Shown here: positions 14,001-29,000 of the stretch, piece by piece
How positions within the stretch are numbered: the first letter of the stretch is position 1
Layout: each line of letters opens with the position of its first letter
Assembly: GCA_907165065.1 (NCBI GenBank)
Contig: OU015534.1
Coordinates: forward strand, 16,437,686-16,501,685
DNA from: Caprimulgus europaeus
Lineage: Eukaryota; Chordata; Aves; Caprimulgiformes; Caprimulgidae
Direction: 5' to 3'
DNA: 64,000 nucleotides
Notes under the pieces: generated by a model
The model's input: only the letters and a program-made list of their open reading frames with translations
Told to the model about the DNA's origin: nothing
The model's database searches: none
Position numbers and translations under genes: made by a program

Positions 14001-17000
14001 ATGGCATTACTCTGTTAAGCAGAAGAAATTAGGCATGGAGGCAAATGTCATTAGTGTCAAGTCAGCACATCAGAAGAAATGTCTTCCCTTCAAGTTCCTG
14101 TCACCACAGGCCTCCCAATGCAGCCCCTGCTCTCCACTGCCAGCTCAGGAACAGGCTCAGTAAATATCCCATTAGCGTTGCAGCCCCCTGCAGCTGCAGG
14201 CCCCTTGCCTGAACAAGCCCGGCAGGGTGAGTTTTGGGGGAGGAGGGGAGCAGGGCTGCTGCCTGCCCGAGAAGGCACTAAGATCGGTAGCTGTCTTGGC
14301 AGATTAGAAGGAACATGTTTGCAAATGCTTGTGTTAAAACAGGCTTCTTTGTAAAGTGCAAGTCTGTCATTTCAGATCCAGGCTTTCTGAGCTTGTTTCT
14401 CATACTGTTGTTCTGCAGATCTTGTGGAAAGACAGTATCTGCTTTTACAAGGAATGGAGGGAGACTTGGGAGTACCGTGATGGAAAGGAAGAACCAACCT
14501 TTAAATATCATTTGCAAAGTACCTGGTGACACAACCCCTTAGAGGGCTTTCAAGATGAAAAGCACCATAGTGACATCACCTGATGTTTGCACAATGGGAA
14601 CTTTGCCTCAGGGATCAGAAATGCAAAATAATTTTTTCTTATGTTCCAAAATGCTGATACCAAACACTGATAAGCCACGAGCAAAATTCACATAAGCTTT
14701 TCTAAAACTAGTTTCTAAGACAGGGATCAGGAAAGGGCAGGCCTTCAAAAAGGAGACCATCTCTTCCCAGCTGCTGACTCTAGTCCATATCAGAACAACC
14801 TTTAGACACAAACTGATAGCTGTTTCCAAAGGAGCACCCAGCAATAAAAGCAGATTGAAATAATCTGCTCTTTTGCCCAGCACTTATTGCTGTTCCTTTA
14901 TTTGCCCAACACCCTTTCACTGTTTTCTCACATAAAAGGAAACTTGAGTTTGGAGTCTGCAGCCAGAGTTTCCCTACAAATACAGCAAGACAGCAAAGCT
15001 CCTTTGAAGGCAACCAGCGAAGTGACATGATTGTGCCTCAGTTTGAATACCATACCACGAGAGCACTTAAGTCTGCACATGCTGCCAAGGACAAAGCTGT
15101 TATCATACTGATTACAAAGCACTGAATGACATACTAGCATAATTGTATTCAGTAACAGTTCAAAGAATGAAATACACTATCAAATACACAGGAAAGCTAG
15201 GGTTTTGGCATACATGCAGACTCCCATTTTGTTAAGGTGATCTTAGAATAATGGTTTAAATAAACAATGCACCGGTATAGTGCAAGAATTTTTGAAGGTA
15301 TAACATTCGCTCATTGCAATGAGCACAGCCAGACATGTGATTCTCAAGGTAGTCAGCGCAAGCAGCAGTGGAGCAGTTCTCTCAGCAGCTTTCTGTTGTT
15401 TTTTTTTTCTCTCTTCTTTATACCACTGCTTATTACAGTGCTATCCTAGCAATTTCCATGCAAAAGTAACAGTCCAAAATTTTCCTGTTGACTTTAAGAT
15501 ACTGCTTTTGAAGCAAAAGTCTCCTTTCCATTTGGCAGGGGAGTTAATATTGAGTGTTACAAATTTTATCAAGTTAATCAGCACAAAATTTGATACTTAC
15601 AGGATTACCATCTGGACCAGGGGGGCCTCTACTTCCAAAGTCACCTGGAAAACCCTAAAGCAGAAGAGAGAATGCTTGTTCTTTATTATCCAGGACATGA
15701 AGGGTGGTCTGAACCCTGAATTCCTATAGGTATTAGAAATTAGGATATCAGCAAGTGGATTCAGGGAGAGAGAGGGAAGAGTAGGAGAAGCAGAAAGTTT
15801 CAGCTGCACAGTTCAAATGAATAAAATAAAATAGCTGTATTTGTTTGTCTCCTAAAATAATTTATAAACCCCAAAACTATGCACAATGTAAACACAGGGT
15901 AAAATCAGATGTTTGAATGCTTTAAGAGCAATGTTAAACAAGTATTACCTGAATTGTTTGCTTGAAGTCTCTTTTCCTATTTAGTATTTTTACTTTTTCT
16001 GTTACCTACAACATCCACTAAAACATGACTTTTGTTCTCTCCTTAGTCTTCCCAAATATTAGCGGTTGCAGTCTCTGTGTGAAACATGTTCATTAGAAAT
16101 CAAATGCTTCATCTTTCTGACACAACACTGTCCTTACCAATGTGAACACTTGCTTTAATCTGCATCTAGAGACTGAAACAGTAACTCAAATGAGACATGG
16201 AAAAGCCTCATTAATTTTACCAGAGTTTTGCCTTCAGAGACTAGATTATTATAACAGGGAAGAAATCTGAGTGGCCAAGTCAAGCATTAAAAGCTTGAAA
16301 CAGAATTTCTTTGCTTCAGAAGTGAAACCAAATGGAAATCCACCACTTTACTGGCTCTAAAATGACTTGCTTCCTCTCAGGGTTCCACAGATTGTTTTCT
16401 TCTTTCTGATGTTGTGCACTGCAGAAACATGTGAGTTGCTGGGGAAAAGTGGTTTGGTTTTTGGTGGTGGTTTTTTTTTTTCCCCCCATCATTTTTCGTC
16501 AGTGTCCCACTGTTAGACAGATCTTCCAGCTTCTCCAGAAGAGGCACAAGAAGCTAGCAGTAAACTCTTGCTATTAGTTTCAAGCAGCACTATGCAATAT
16601 TTTAATTATTTCTGTCACTGTGTAAAGTTAGGAGAAAGGATGGAGCACATTTACAGATCTGACAGAGAAGTCAACATCTTTTTTAATTACATTGTAAGGT
16701 CCATAGAAAAGCCTCTCAGAAAAATTGCAAAGTAAGGGATTCTGCCTGGAAAAAATCCAAGCTAAGGTGCTCACAGGAAAGAGACTTTCTCTGGAAATGA
16801 AGAATCTCACACAGTATTAGAGTACTTAGACAACAGAGAGATGCATGGACCTCAAGAGACGAGCCGCAAAGCACCAGAGCATTATTAGTCCATCTCCAAA
16901 GGGAAAAGGAGCAAATTCCATCCTTACAATAATTTTTACATTAAATACTCTTTGTCTTTTCCATGTTTGAATGTCTTTTTACCCCTCCCTGTGTATCAGG

Positions 17001-20000
17001 AACAATTGTATGCAAACCTAATCTAAAATTTAAACAAATCCTCACTCTATAATCTTCACAATAAAGATTTTGGTAATTTAATATTTTGTTCCATTTCAAA
17101 TATGCCAGTGATGTTACAAACACGAACTATTCAATAACCTGCTAAGTAACAGCATTTTGAATTGTAAGGCTCCAGGGAGAACTTGCTGTGGCCTTTCAAT
17201 ACTTAAAGGGAGTCTATAAGAAAGATGAGAACAAACTTTTTAGTAGGGCCTTTAGCGATAGGACAAGGGGTAACAGTTTTAGACTAAATGAGGGTAGATT
17301 TTGACTAGATATAAGGAAGAAATTTTTTACAATGAGGGTGGTGAAACACTGGAACAGGTTGCCCAGAGAGGTGGTAGAAGCCCCATACCTGGAAGCACTC
17401 AGGTCAGGTTGGACAGAGCTCTGAGCAACCTGATCTAGTTGAAGATGTCCCTGCTCACTGCAGGGGGGTTGGACTAGATTACCTTTAAAGGTCTCTTCCA
17501 AACCAAACCATTTCATGATTCCAATTCCTTGTAAAATCTATTTTCCTTACACTTTAATCTTACATTCCACAAATTAGATCATATTTGAGATCTGTTTTTT
17601 TCAGAAGGATCTCTGCCAGTCAGACAGGGTTTTTTTGGATTTTTTTCCCCCAAATTGACAGAAGTTTTGTCCAAAAAAACACGTTGCACCCTGGAACACA
17701 AGGTGAGGAGTCTGATTTCAGGCACCATGCAATTCCCATGCCAAATTTCCTTTAGCGAGTGCCCTGCCCCAAAGCACCAGCATTGTTAACTATAGGATAC
17801 TGTGTCGAAAGATGTCATCACATTAAAATAACACACAGTCTCTAAGCTTGTGATCCAGCAAAGTACTTCAAGCCAGGTTTCCATTTGATTGCTGTCCTGT
17901 TTTGGTCCCTATATTGGTAACCTTTTTTCAAATAAGTACTTTATAGATCATAGAAAGGATTTGGAAAGAGCTTTTGGATTGAGAAAATGACAGTGTTAGA
18001 GGACTCAGTACTGAATGAAGGCAATCACGGACATTGTGCAAACATGCTCTAGGTGCTCTGTCACCTATAGTGAAACCTCTCTGAATTGATTTACATAAAC
18101 ATAAGTCCTTAACAGAGCATAGTCTGGCACTGACAGAAGTGCTCTTAGTGTAAATGAAAAGTAACTGCTTTGAAACAAACTACTACACCGGCAATCAAAA
18201 GCCTCAGTGAAACCTTCTACTTAGAATGACATTATAATACAAAACATGTTTGCAGAGTACTCTCCTGTCATGTTCTCTTCCTTTTCCACACTAAACACAA
18301 GCCTTTGCTTTCCATCCAGGTTCTCCTTCTTAAATGCTTCACAGGGCTCACCAGCACAACACGCTGCCAATTAGTGCAAGGTACTGCTGGCACAGACCCT
18401 TTCTTGCCCAACACTCAGATGCACAAAGTAGCATTTGATTCAAATTATAAGCAAACTACAGTATAGTCAACAAGCACAGCAGTACCTTGTCCTGCTAGCT
18501 GAATAATTAGAAAACAGATTCTTACTTTGATTTTATACCTTCACAATTTGATGGCAGCTTCAGAAAGAGCAGTCTATTAACTTAATGACGCTTTTCTCTG
18601 CTTGCATTTCTTCACATCAAAAGGAACTCTGTTGAAGGCTAGTGCTTTTTTTGACTGGTGTTAGATCACACAGAAAACAAAACATAATTAAACAGAATCC
18701 TCCACAACTTTCATAGCATACACCAAGGGCCAAATAATGGTAATCACACTACTGCTGAACAAGCTTGTTCAACATGCTGGATGAAAGTCATCTGAACTGC
18801 TGAGTGCAACTGAGTGCACAACTGGAGAATGCTATCGCAGTTTCCAATCTCAAACCACAAACAAGTTAAAATTGGAAAATCCTGGATAGCTTCAAAGACC
18901 TAAAATAATAAGGTTGCAGCAGAAAACAAAACACTTGGCACTGAAGATATACCACAGGAAATATGTAAACCTTGATAATGTATACTTGGCAGATTTGTGT
19001 TTATTCTCAGCTGTAGAAATAGATGTTAACTAGAGGACAGCTTTACTTTACCATAGTCCAGAAATATCAGACATTAGAAGCAGCTGATTTGCATTCAAAC
19101 CAACACCAAGATCAGACTTATGAAACTTGCATCATACCTGTACCTTGTGCTAACACTAATTTACAGAATATATTTATGTGTTTCTGTCATCTTTTAACTC
19201 TCAGGTAGCTGATATCAGTAACCAGCCACAAGGATCATCATAGAATCACAGAATAGTTTGGGTTGGAAGGGACCTTAAAGATCATCTAGTTCCAACCCCC
19301 CTGCTATCAGCAGGGACACCTTCCACTAGACCAGGTTGCTCAAAGCCTCATCCAGCCTGGCCTTAAACACTTCCAGGGAGGGGGCATCCACAACTTCCTT
19401 GGGCAACCTGTTCCAGTGTCTCACCACCCTCACAGTGAAGAATTTCTTCCCAATATCTAATCTAAACGTGCCCTCTTTCAGCTTAAAGCCATTTCCCCTT
19501 GTTCTAACACTAACTGCCCTTATAATAAGTCCTTCCCCAGCTTTCTTGTAGGCCCCTTCAGGTATTGGAAGGCCACTATCAGAGCTCTCTCTTCGCCAGG
19601 CTGAACAGCCCCAACTCTCTCAGCATGTCCTCATAGCAGAGGTGCTCCAGCCCTTGGATCATCCTCGTGGCCTTCTCTTGACTCGTTCCAACTGGTCCGT
19701 GTCTCTCTTGGGGGCTCCAGAACTGGACACAGCACTCCAGGTGGGGCCTTACGAGAGCGAGGTAGAGGGGGAGAATCCCCTCCCTCGACCTGCTGCCCAC
19801 GCTTCTCTTGATGCAGCCCAGGATACAGTTGGCCTTCTGGGTTGCAAGTGCACATTGCCAGCTCGTGTTGAGCTTCTCATCCACCACCACTCCCAAGTCC
19901 TTTTCTTCAGAGCTGGCCTCAAGCTACTCATTGCCCAGCCTGTATCTGTACTTGAGGTTGCCCCAACCCAGATGCAGGACCTTGCATTTGGCCTTGAACT

Positions 20001-23000
20001 TCTTGAGGTTAGCACAGGCCCACCTCTCAAGCCTGTCAAGGTCCCTCTGAATGGCACCCCTTCCCTCCAGCGTGTCAACCGCACCACCACTCATATTAAG
20101 TCTTCCTTGCTACAGAGCATCTAGTAATTATAATCTATACAGAATTTGTAGGACTGCAAAGTGCTAGCTGGAAATAATAGAAAGTCATCTATGGAAAAAA
20201 ATAAAACGAACATTTTTCAGCTGATTAAACTTACGGAGTGAATTACAGGTGCATTTACATTGGCAGCAGAAATTGTAACAAGTGTCAGAAGCTTTACCTG
20301 TCTCCCTTTAGGACCTCTTCTTCCACGGAAGCCTGGGATACCCTGAGAAAGAAATAATCCATCATAAGTAGGCTTTCTTTTCTTCAATAGCTTAAATTCA
20401 AGTAATCAAACCTGCATTTGATTGTAAAAGACAGTGTGAGAAGAAGCATCATAAAAAAAAAAAAAAGATTTGAGCAGAGAATCATAGAGGCAATGTCCTA
20501 TAACAGGGGGACAGAAGCACAACTTCACTCGTCTTTACTGTGGCCACATCAGAAGAACTATGAAGAAGGGCCATATCCTTCCATCAAAGTACATGGCCAG
20601 ACACCCCTTAGGCTTAAGAAAAGCAAGAAAAAGCTCACACACAGAGTGACAGAGATTAAGATTTCCATGATTGGCTTTATGGCAAACATTATCTAACAAC
20701 TGACAAATACTAGTTATTGGCTGAACAAAATTGCTTCAATAAAAAATATTCATTATGGACCTTGGTGGTAAGAGTTTACAGCTCCAGATTAAATTCAAAT
20801 AATAATAATTTACAGCTGCTCTCCACTTAACTTTAGAACCACTGCATTTCATCAATTAGACTAGTTAGATATGACCTATTTATTTGATTTCCTCCACATC
20901 AGTTTTACTTTTAGACAAAGATTCAAATGAATTGTTATACCTTGCACATTTTTCCCCATTCTAACATATTGCATTACCACTCAAACATCAATATTTCATT
21001 GATGTTACATTAAACCTACCCTTTCTCCTTCAGGTCCTGGTTGTCCTGCCACACCTGGAGGTCCAATAAAACCCTAAAAACATGAAAGCAATTCTTGATT
21101 AAAAGGCTGCTTCCCTCCAACACTGCTTGCCTGTCAGTATTGGCCAGCTGTGGGTTCAAGATCCAGGGATTAAATTCAGACTCTCTTGAAATTACCAGTG
21201 AAGCTCATTAACTTAAATGTGAATCAGTCTCCAACCAACAGCAAAACCAATTTCATATTATAAGAGTACAGAATCAATTAATAGAGAAGTACTAAGATAG
21301 CATTCCAATAAGAGAAAGTTGCATCAGATATCTTATTTATTAGAATAAATGAAATATGAAAAAGTTGAAGTTAACTTGGTTAATGAAATACATCAGAAAA
21401 GATGTTCTCATCTTTAATAACACTGTGTGCTCACTGCTAAATGCAAACATCCTAGAAAGCTTACCTTATCATAAGCAGAATGTTTTCTTAAAGTTCAGTC
21501 ACAACACATTTCTCTCCTACCTTCCTCTCAGACAGTCAGAAATAGATCCTTTCATATAATTAGTTGTATGGACACAGAAACATGCTGTCAACTCCACAGA
21601 AATTATAATACAATTTACAAAAATAGTAGTAGTGACAGATTCTGCACTAGCAGATTCAAATTGAGATTGGAACAAAAATATTTGTTACGAGAAAAGAATC
21701 CCTTGCTTTCAACTCACTCTCTCTCTCATCCTCTAATTGTAACAATTTGGCCTTTTAGGTTAACTTTTAAAATCTTTTTAAATTATGAAAGATGGTGCCC
21801 ATTTTGTTATCCAGCCCTAATGAGAGTAAGGAAAACAAAGACATTTATTTTTCCTACAGTTTCTTAAAACAGCCGAGAAGCAGAGTATAGTTTGATTGCA
21901 GGAATGTTCTAAACTTAAAGTTCTAAAGATACTTCATATGACCTTGCTATACACCTCCGTGGCACAGCAGTATATCTTAACAGGGCTGCGTCACGGTTTT
22001 TTATTGGAAGTTGCTTGTAGCATTCATATAGAGGATTTAGTCTTAAGACCTGACAGGTGTTTTTCCCTAAAATTACTCATACATTGGCCATTTCTAGCTT
22101 TGTGTAAACAGAGAAGTAATATCTTTTCAGGAAGTGACTGGGATCACTTAATGTCTTGACAGTTGCGGGGAGAACAAGACAAAATGCATTGAGAATCTGA
22201 GCAAAAATAAACCAGAAAAATGCAAGTGATACAGTCCCTGAGGGTGCAATATCTGTTGGCACTTGATGTTCCTGACAAACTAATTTTTCCCATCACTGTA
22301 ATAAAAACTGGCCCAAAAAAACCCACTCCAAATAAACAGATGTATGTTTAAGAAGCTGCTGCAGGTAAAGGCTTTTAGTAACCACATTAAAAAACCCAAT
22401 AAAACAAAAAAAAACCAATAAAAAACCCCTAACAGGACAAAAGCAAATCTAGCAACACAATTAGGTTATTTTAATAGACACTTGAGAACACAGCACACTG
22501 CTCAGCAACAGGGCCTGAAAACACCTAGCAAAGGGCTCCTTCAAATCCTACATGCAACCAATAACAAGTTTCTGGCAATCCAGGTCTACTGCCTGGTGGT
22601 GAGAGTCTGAAAAAAATACTTATACACACGCAAGCACGTGTAGGTAAGCACATGTGCCTATTAAAAAAAAAAAAATACAAACCAAACAAACAAAACCAGA
22701 AAAAACCCCTATTTTACCATCAAGAATAATTTAAATAAACCTTGAATCAGCAGAGCATTAAAAGCCTTCAGTCCCTGGGATATACATGACTACAACTGAA
22801 CCATTCTAAAATCTCAAGATCACTTTTATGGTTTTTGTGACAAGACCATTTCCCCTTATCAACTTCTGTAGCTGTTACAGATTGCAAATTCCAGATACGT
22901 CTCCGTTCTTGACAGCTTCCATTATGGAAATAATGCTTCAGGCAGGAAACATCCACTCCTCTTCACTCCCAGCTCTCCCACGCCCACATTCAGTATTGCT

Positions 23001-26000
23001 TTCCTTCTCTTGCCTGCATGCATTCCAAGTGAGAGGAAGGGCAACAATGGAAGACTGCTCTATGTTGCTCACCGTGAGAATAAAAAAATTAAATCCTTAA
23101 ATACATTTTGAAAAAAGCACTATGTTTTTTCACTTGTACATTCTGCAAAGACAGTGGTTCAGCAGGCATGGAACTGGCAGAGCTGAAAGAAATTTCTCAT
23201 CCCCTTTCTTATGTACTGTACAGGTAAAAATAGACAAGTGTGCAAAAATGTGGAAAATGCTTACTTACTCTTACACCTTTAGGGCCTGGGTTACCTTCTG
23301 GTCCAGCTAAGCCCTATTACAAAAAGACATGAGTTGTACTTAATTTTAAACAACAAAATACTCTCTATTTAAAAGAACTGTAACAGCATTTGTTAACTGT
23401 AAACTGGCAATATGTTCTTAAAATGACTAGGATAGAAGAGGGTGTCACCAAACAGTGCCATTGAACCATGTTCAGAAAGGTGTCCCACCAATTCATGGCT
23501 GAAACTTAGACAACGACCGAAACTTCTTTTACATTAAAATTATTTCTTCTGGGACAAAATTTTGTTCCAAATTCAGTTATCTGGCATTACAGTGACTTAA
23601 TTTCATAGGATTTTTCATAAGCTTTTCTATTTGGACACATTTCCAATTATTGCCAAGCTCATGTCAGAATAGCATATGTAGTCCAAACGCTCTAAACTTT
23701 TTATGTGATTCAACACAAACATGATATCATCCATTACAATATAAAATATTGTAATGGAATTTTAAAATATATAGCCATTACAAACCTAACTCAATAAAAC
23801 ACATTGGTCAAATTCACCCATTAAGCAGACAAAAAACCACAAAGTCAGTTGTTGAATTTGGCCCATATACCTTTATATGGGGAAAATAATGAATATTTCT
23901 ACTTTATGTCTTATTCGTATTACTGGACTAAGTTATCTGTTAGCTTATATGTAAATTAAAAAAAAAAAAAAATCAATATTTCTATAAGCGCTTGTGTTTA
24001 TAGAAAGCTGCTTTCTGGCTTTATTGATCCTCCTTCTCAAATATCAGAGTGGGGAAAAAAAATTCTTTTAACATTCTGTTTTCCTAAAGGGCTGAAGAAA
24101 CAGTTTTAGCAGTGAAGCAAACACACTGGTGAAAATCATGAGAAACTACTTCCCACTGCTTCTGGACTTGAAACATGAAGAAGACAAAACACACAGAACC
24201 ACAAGAGGTTTATGAAGGAGCATAATGTGTTTAGACATTCAGTACTTTGGCAATGTAATTTATGCATTCCAGAAAGGTACAGCGTTACTGCATCTAGCCC
24301 ATCCAAGTTTAAAAGCCATGAGACTCAACATTACCTAAAGGGCACTAACCTGTGAAAGAGGTTTGTTTCAAGTGTAAATGACAGGATGTAAGCAAATGTA
24401 CTTATACTATTAGTAGTTGCAAACGAGTTAGATACTGTACTTTTGAAAAGAACAAAGAAAAAAATCCCCCAAATGGCAAAGACATTAGTATAGTTACTGC
24501 ACCTGCCTGCCAGGGTAACCAACAGCCCCAGTATCACCAGCCATTCCTGGAATACCCTAAGTAGAAAAAGAAAGAAACAACAAACAGGTTTAATGTCACA
24601 TTTTGGAGTTTGCCATGTAATTTCTCTTTTAACATCTAGTCATATGACATAGCTTAAGTTCATGGATAAATTACTGTTTGAGCAAGCTACACTGCAACAC
24701 CCTAAAATTTACTCATCATACCTAACTTCACCTATTTCAGTTACATATCCTTTAAAAAGCATTGCAAGAAGAGTAGCCTAAGATTTTGTGAAATACAACA
24801 GTGCATGCCTTATTTCCATAAGAAAAACATAGATGCTATTTATAAAAAGAAATTGAGGAGGACTACAGGAGACAGGCCCTAGTAATTAAGTAACTGCACT
24901 GGTTATAGCTGTATTTGAACAAATGAGTTGGATGTTTCATTAAAGAATTCTTCTGTCCTTGGAAAGCCATTTTATTTTGTTTCTCCCAGAATCAGGTCAA
25001 TATAGCACTGGATTAATCATGAATGTATAGAACTTCTCTTCCTCCTAATCAAATCCAAAAGTATTTTTTCTTGTTGTTTTATTACTTAACATCTGCACAG
25101 CTGACTTTTTTTTTTTTTCCAGAAAAAGAAAAAGTGCTTTTCTGAGATGGTGCCAAATGTGATGAGCTTATCAGCAAGACATAGGAAGCTCCACCTACCT
25201 CTGTTCAGTTAATTTTATTTTAAACAAGCCAAGATCATAAACTGGACACTCTCCCAGCCTGACCCTTCCACCCACTGTCATATGTCAGTGTTACCATAGC
25301 AATAAATCAGGACTTCCTCTATGAGCTGTTCGCAGCTCATTTACAGTGAAACAGCCGTCTTGGGAAGCAGAACTCAGAAGTGCAGATGCAAAACAGGGTT
25401 GTGATATTTTTGTTTAAATGAGCTGCCATTGAGATGATTCTGTCACCTGCTTTCAACTGGTATTGATTCATCTTCTGACAGATGTTCTGTCATGAAACTA
25501 GGATCCATGGTCCCCAATTTTGGCTCAGCTGTACCTCAAAACATATGTACGTGGAAAAACTAAGAAAGCAGTAGAATCATTACAACTTATCTTTTAAAAC
25601 TTCTCCTTTGTTACCAGCTGTTCAAGGAGTTCCACAATTCACAAACTCAGGGCAACATCTGCCTTCACTGTACAAGCTTCTAAAAACTACAAACACGGGC
25701 AGGTGCTAGAGATGACAAGTAACTGGTCTAACTCATCACCTTCACCAGTCAGGCCTGAAAATACCTGCAGTAAGAACTAAATGCAAAATATAACTCTTTC
25801 ATCCAAAGCGTTCTCTTAAAAGTTATACCAGAGTATTTTCTAAGTGGTAATAAAGAAGAAAAATATTTACAGCAGCAGTATGAGAACACTTAAATACAAA
25901 ACTGTTGCACAACACCAATTTTCACAACCTTGAACGTGCATGAATTGCCTTCGAAGGAATGTATATGCTTGGTTGCATGAATATTGAGCAGAATTACTTT

Positions 26001-29000
26001 TCAAGACAAACCTCACTTTTTTCTCTCCATGGTAACTGATTATTTTTCATTTGCAACTTCTTCAAAGATTGAGACACTCTTCTACTGATGTTAAGAATCA
26101 ATCCCCCTGCCCGTCCACCTGACCCCTCCCCTGCTACCTTTTAATCTCACTGCTAAATCAGAGTCATCACAGAAGAATGCCTATGGACCTATAATAAAAA
26201 TCACCACTCATTCAGTTAAGATTTGTGTATAAAACTCCTTGAAGTCATGGATGATATTAATGAGTTTTCATCTCCCTTTGGCTGTCTATCATGTTATCAC
26301 CACCGTTTCCCTTTCAGTGTCATCGAAAAGGAGACTCATGCTTCCATCTACTCTGCCAGTAGGAGCCTTGTTAATGCTAACAAGATGCACCAGGAATTGG
26401 ATGTCTTTGAAATTAAAAATTCAGACTGCTTCTTGAACTGACATAGAAGTGAGAAAAAGCACTAAATAACCATTTCATTTTCTACATGTTAGGAGATTTA
26501 AAATGCATTAAGTCAGTAGAGGTTCCGAGAGAATCCGAACGGTGCCTCTAATAAGAATTTTGCACCAATTTCCACCAAGCCAGCGCAGTAGCTGAAGAAA
26601 AACAAGCTGTTTTTTTCCTTTAGACCATTTTTTACCACACTGATCTCGAAATAATCCAAATTCTTAGTCAAGTACTATAAAATATTTCCTTAAGCAGTCA
26701 GTAATTTACAGATTGCTTACAGATTGCTTATATTGAACACTTATATTGGGTTATGCATTCTTCTATCCTCAATTGTTCAACTGTACAGTACAGTGTACTG
26801 TGCTTTCATCACCTACCTGCTCACCCCGTGGTCCTCGCAGTCCCAGATAACCCTTAAGACCCTGTAGATAGAGAAACAGATGTCTGATAAATACAGTTAC
26901 ACACAAAATGGACCCCTTTTTCCTACCACAATCTCCCTTTATCAAGAAAAAAATTATCCAAACTTGTTTGCCTGCAGCTTTTATGCAGTTTACATTAGCA
27001 GTTCGTATGAAAGCTGAGTTAGAGAAAAGGAGTAGAGAAATCTTCATGGCAGTTTAGACAATTTCAGCATGCTTAAAGACAGTTCCAGAATTGTACTCTT
27101 TTAAACAAATGAGTACATGGGATGCTGTCACCAGTAGTTGCTGAAAATGAAGAACTGGATTCAGTACAGTGTATTTCCCATTCCAAATCCTTGTCATGAT
27201 GCCCTTTCTGAACAAGGCAGTGCAAAGCAGAGGTATAACTAAAGGCTCATCCCAGATTATTCTAGGACATTCTCAAGAAAGACAGACCTTCCAGGACACA
27301 ATCTCTCTTCGTAAAATTAGCACAGAACAAATTCCAGCCCTTATACTATGGAATATATATCAATAGGGAGAATAACCTGCTCATCCTCACAGAAATCTTC
27401 CCTGTGGTGCTGGAATCATGAAGCTGTCAAGCTTTACTCCCTCTGTATTGACCATTTCATGCATACTTTAGCTCTTAAAGCAAAAAAAATAAAAAAATAA
27501 AAATAGAGCTGGAACCACCATCTGCATCAGCACACTTGAAAGGGGAATCTTCTTGGATGACTTTACACTGTACTAAACATACCCAGACAAGCTGGCCTAA
27601 ACAGGAGGCTGTAACAGTTGCATGACTGATGTAGAAGCCAAGTGTCTGATCTCCATATCCCTTGCAAGAGGTACTGGGGACACACAAGTTTCAAAAGCTG
27701 CAGCTTGAAAGAGAAAGGCCAAAACAATCCTTACTCTGGATAGAAATCCATCATAAAATTGGCCTCAAAGACATTGACTGAGTAGTGGGAGTGTCTTGGC
27801 TGATGTCGAACATCTGGATGCCTTGCAGCTTGATGATACTCATTAGTCAGTAGAGACTTGAGACCCACTGTAATAAGAAGGAATTCTGCAACTGATTTCA
27901 GCAGATCAGGTATCCCAAAGTTTTGGATGAGCTTCTGCATGACCACAAGAGTATTACTGCATAAAATTAATTTTACTATCATATACAAAATTAAAAGATG
28001 GAATAATTTTGCTTGGTGGTAATTTTAAGTAGTAGAAGAGAATGACATCTGTAAGGCTTCCAAATTTGCAATTTTGCTATTATAGGCTTGCTTGAGGAAT
28101 CTTTATCCAAAAGAAACATACTCTTTAAGAAACCCAAAGGCCTCATTTTCTCAAAACCCAACACAGCAGGTGCATCCTTTCATTTTGCTAATCACACACA
28201 GGGCATTTCCTGTTTGCAAAATTATGATGTATTCCAGCTTCAATCCTCTCCTGTAGCTTAAGTCTAAATACCTTCTGCAGGTTATCTCGTATCTAAGGAA
28301 GCAGATCTGCATTGCTGTCGGGTTAAAAAAAAACCAAACTGTAACACAGATAGCCAGGAGCTGATCTTGGACAAATCAGTTAATATGAAATATCCCAATT
28401 TACTATATTAATGCATGCCTAAAACCAAATTTTTACTGAATTGATAAAGCAGAACTAAAGATGTCAGCACAAGCCAGTAATTAATCTTCAGCTTTCAAAA
28501 TGTGCCTCAGAAAGCCATATAGCTTTTTACAGTCCCAGCCCACTCTGTATTTCATGTTTTACAGTCCCAGCTCACACTATTTCACAAGTTTTATTCACTT
28601 CAGAATTTTATCCTGTCCGTGCTTAAATGATCAACTAAAGCAGGTGTTGTTAGATCTCACAGTAGTTTATTATTTCTGTACAAGGAGAAAAGGAAAGCCA
28701 ATGCTACTATACACAGAAACACTCAAGGAAGTTTATCACAATTTAGTTTCAAAGGGAGTCAGTTTAGCTGATTAACACCTGCACGGACAGTCTCAAAAGA
28801 AGGCACACAAGGAACTGTGAGAGGAAGAAGAAGGACTAATTATTGGTCTGCATGTTTCTACACAACAGCATTTTCTGACAGAAGAAAGCTGCTCTGAACT
28901 CCTATTTTAACGTAGTATGCCCATATTCTTATTCAGAGTTAACATGGCCTTAATTCATTCTAACTTACTTAATACTGGTTGAGAATGAAGCTAAACCATG

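Larger units (their letters stand above)
15655..20297 (-). other. COL24A1: COL24A1 intron 12 (with two CR1 copies)
   Basis: A 4,643-bp intron with a CR1 copy in plus orientation (about 17168-17523) and another in minus orientation (about 19238-20097). The rest is unique AT-rich sequence. Confidence 0.85.

Noticed and set aside
19642..20124. Plus-strand open frame of 160 codons
   Set aside because: It is the reverse strand of a CR1 element whose coding remnant lies on the minus strand.
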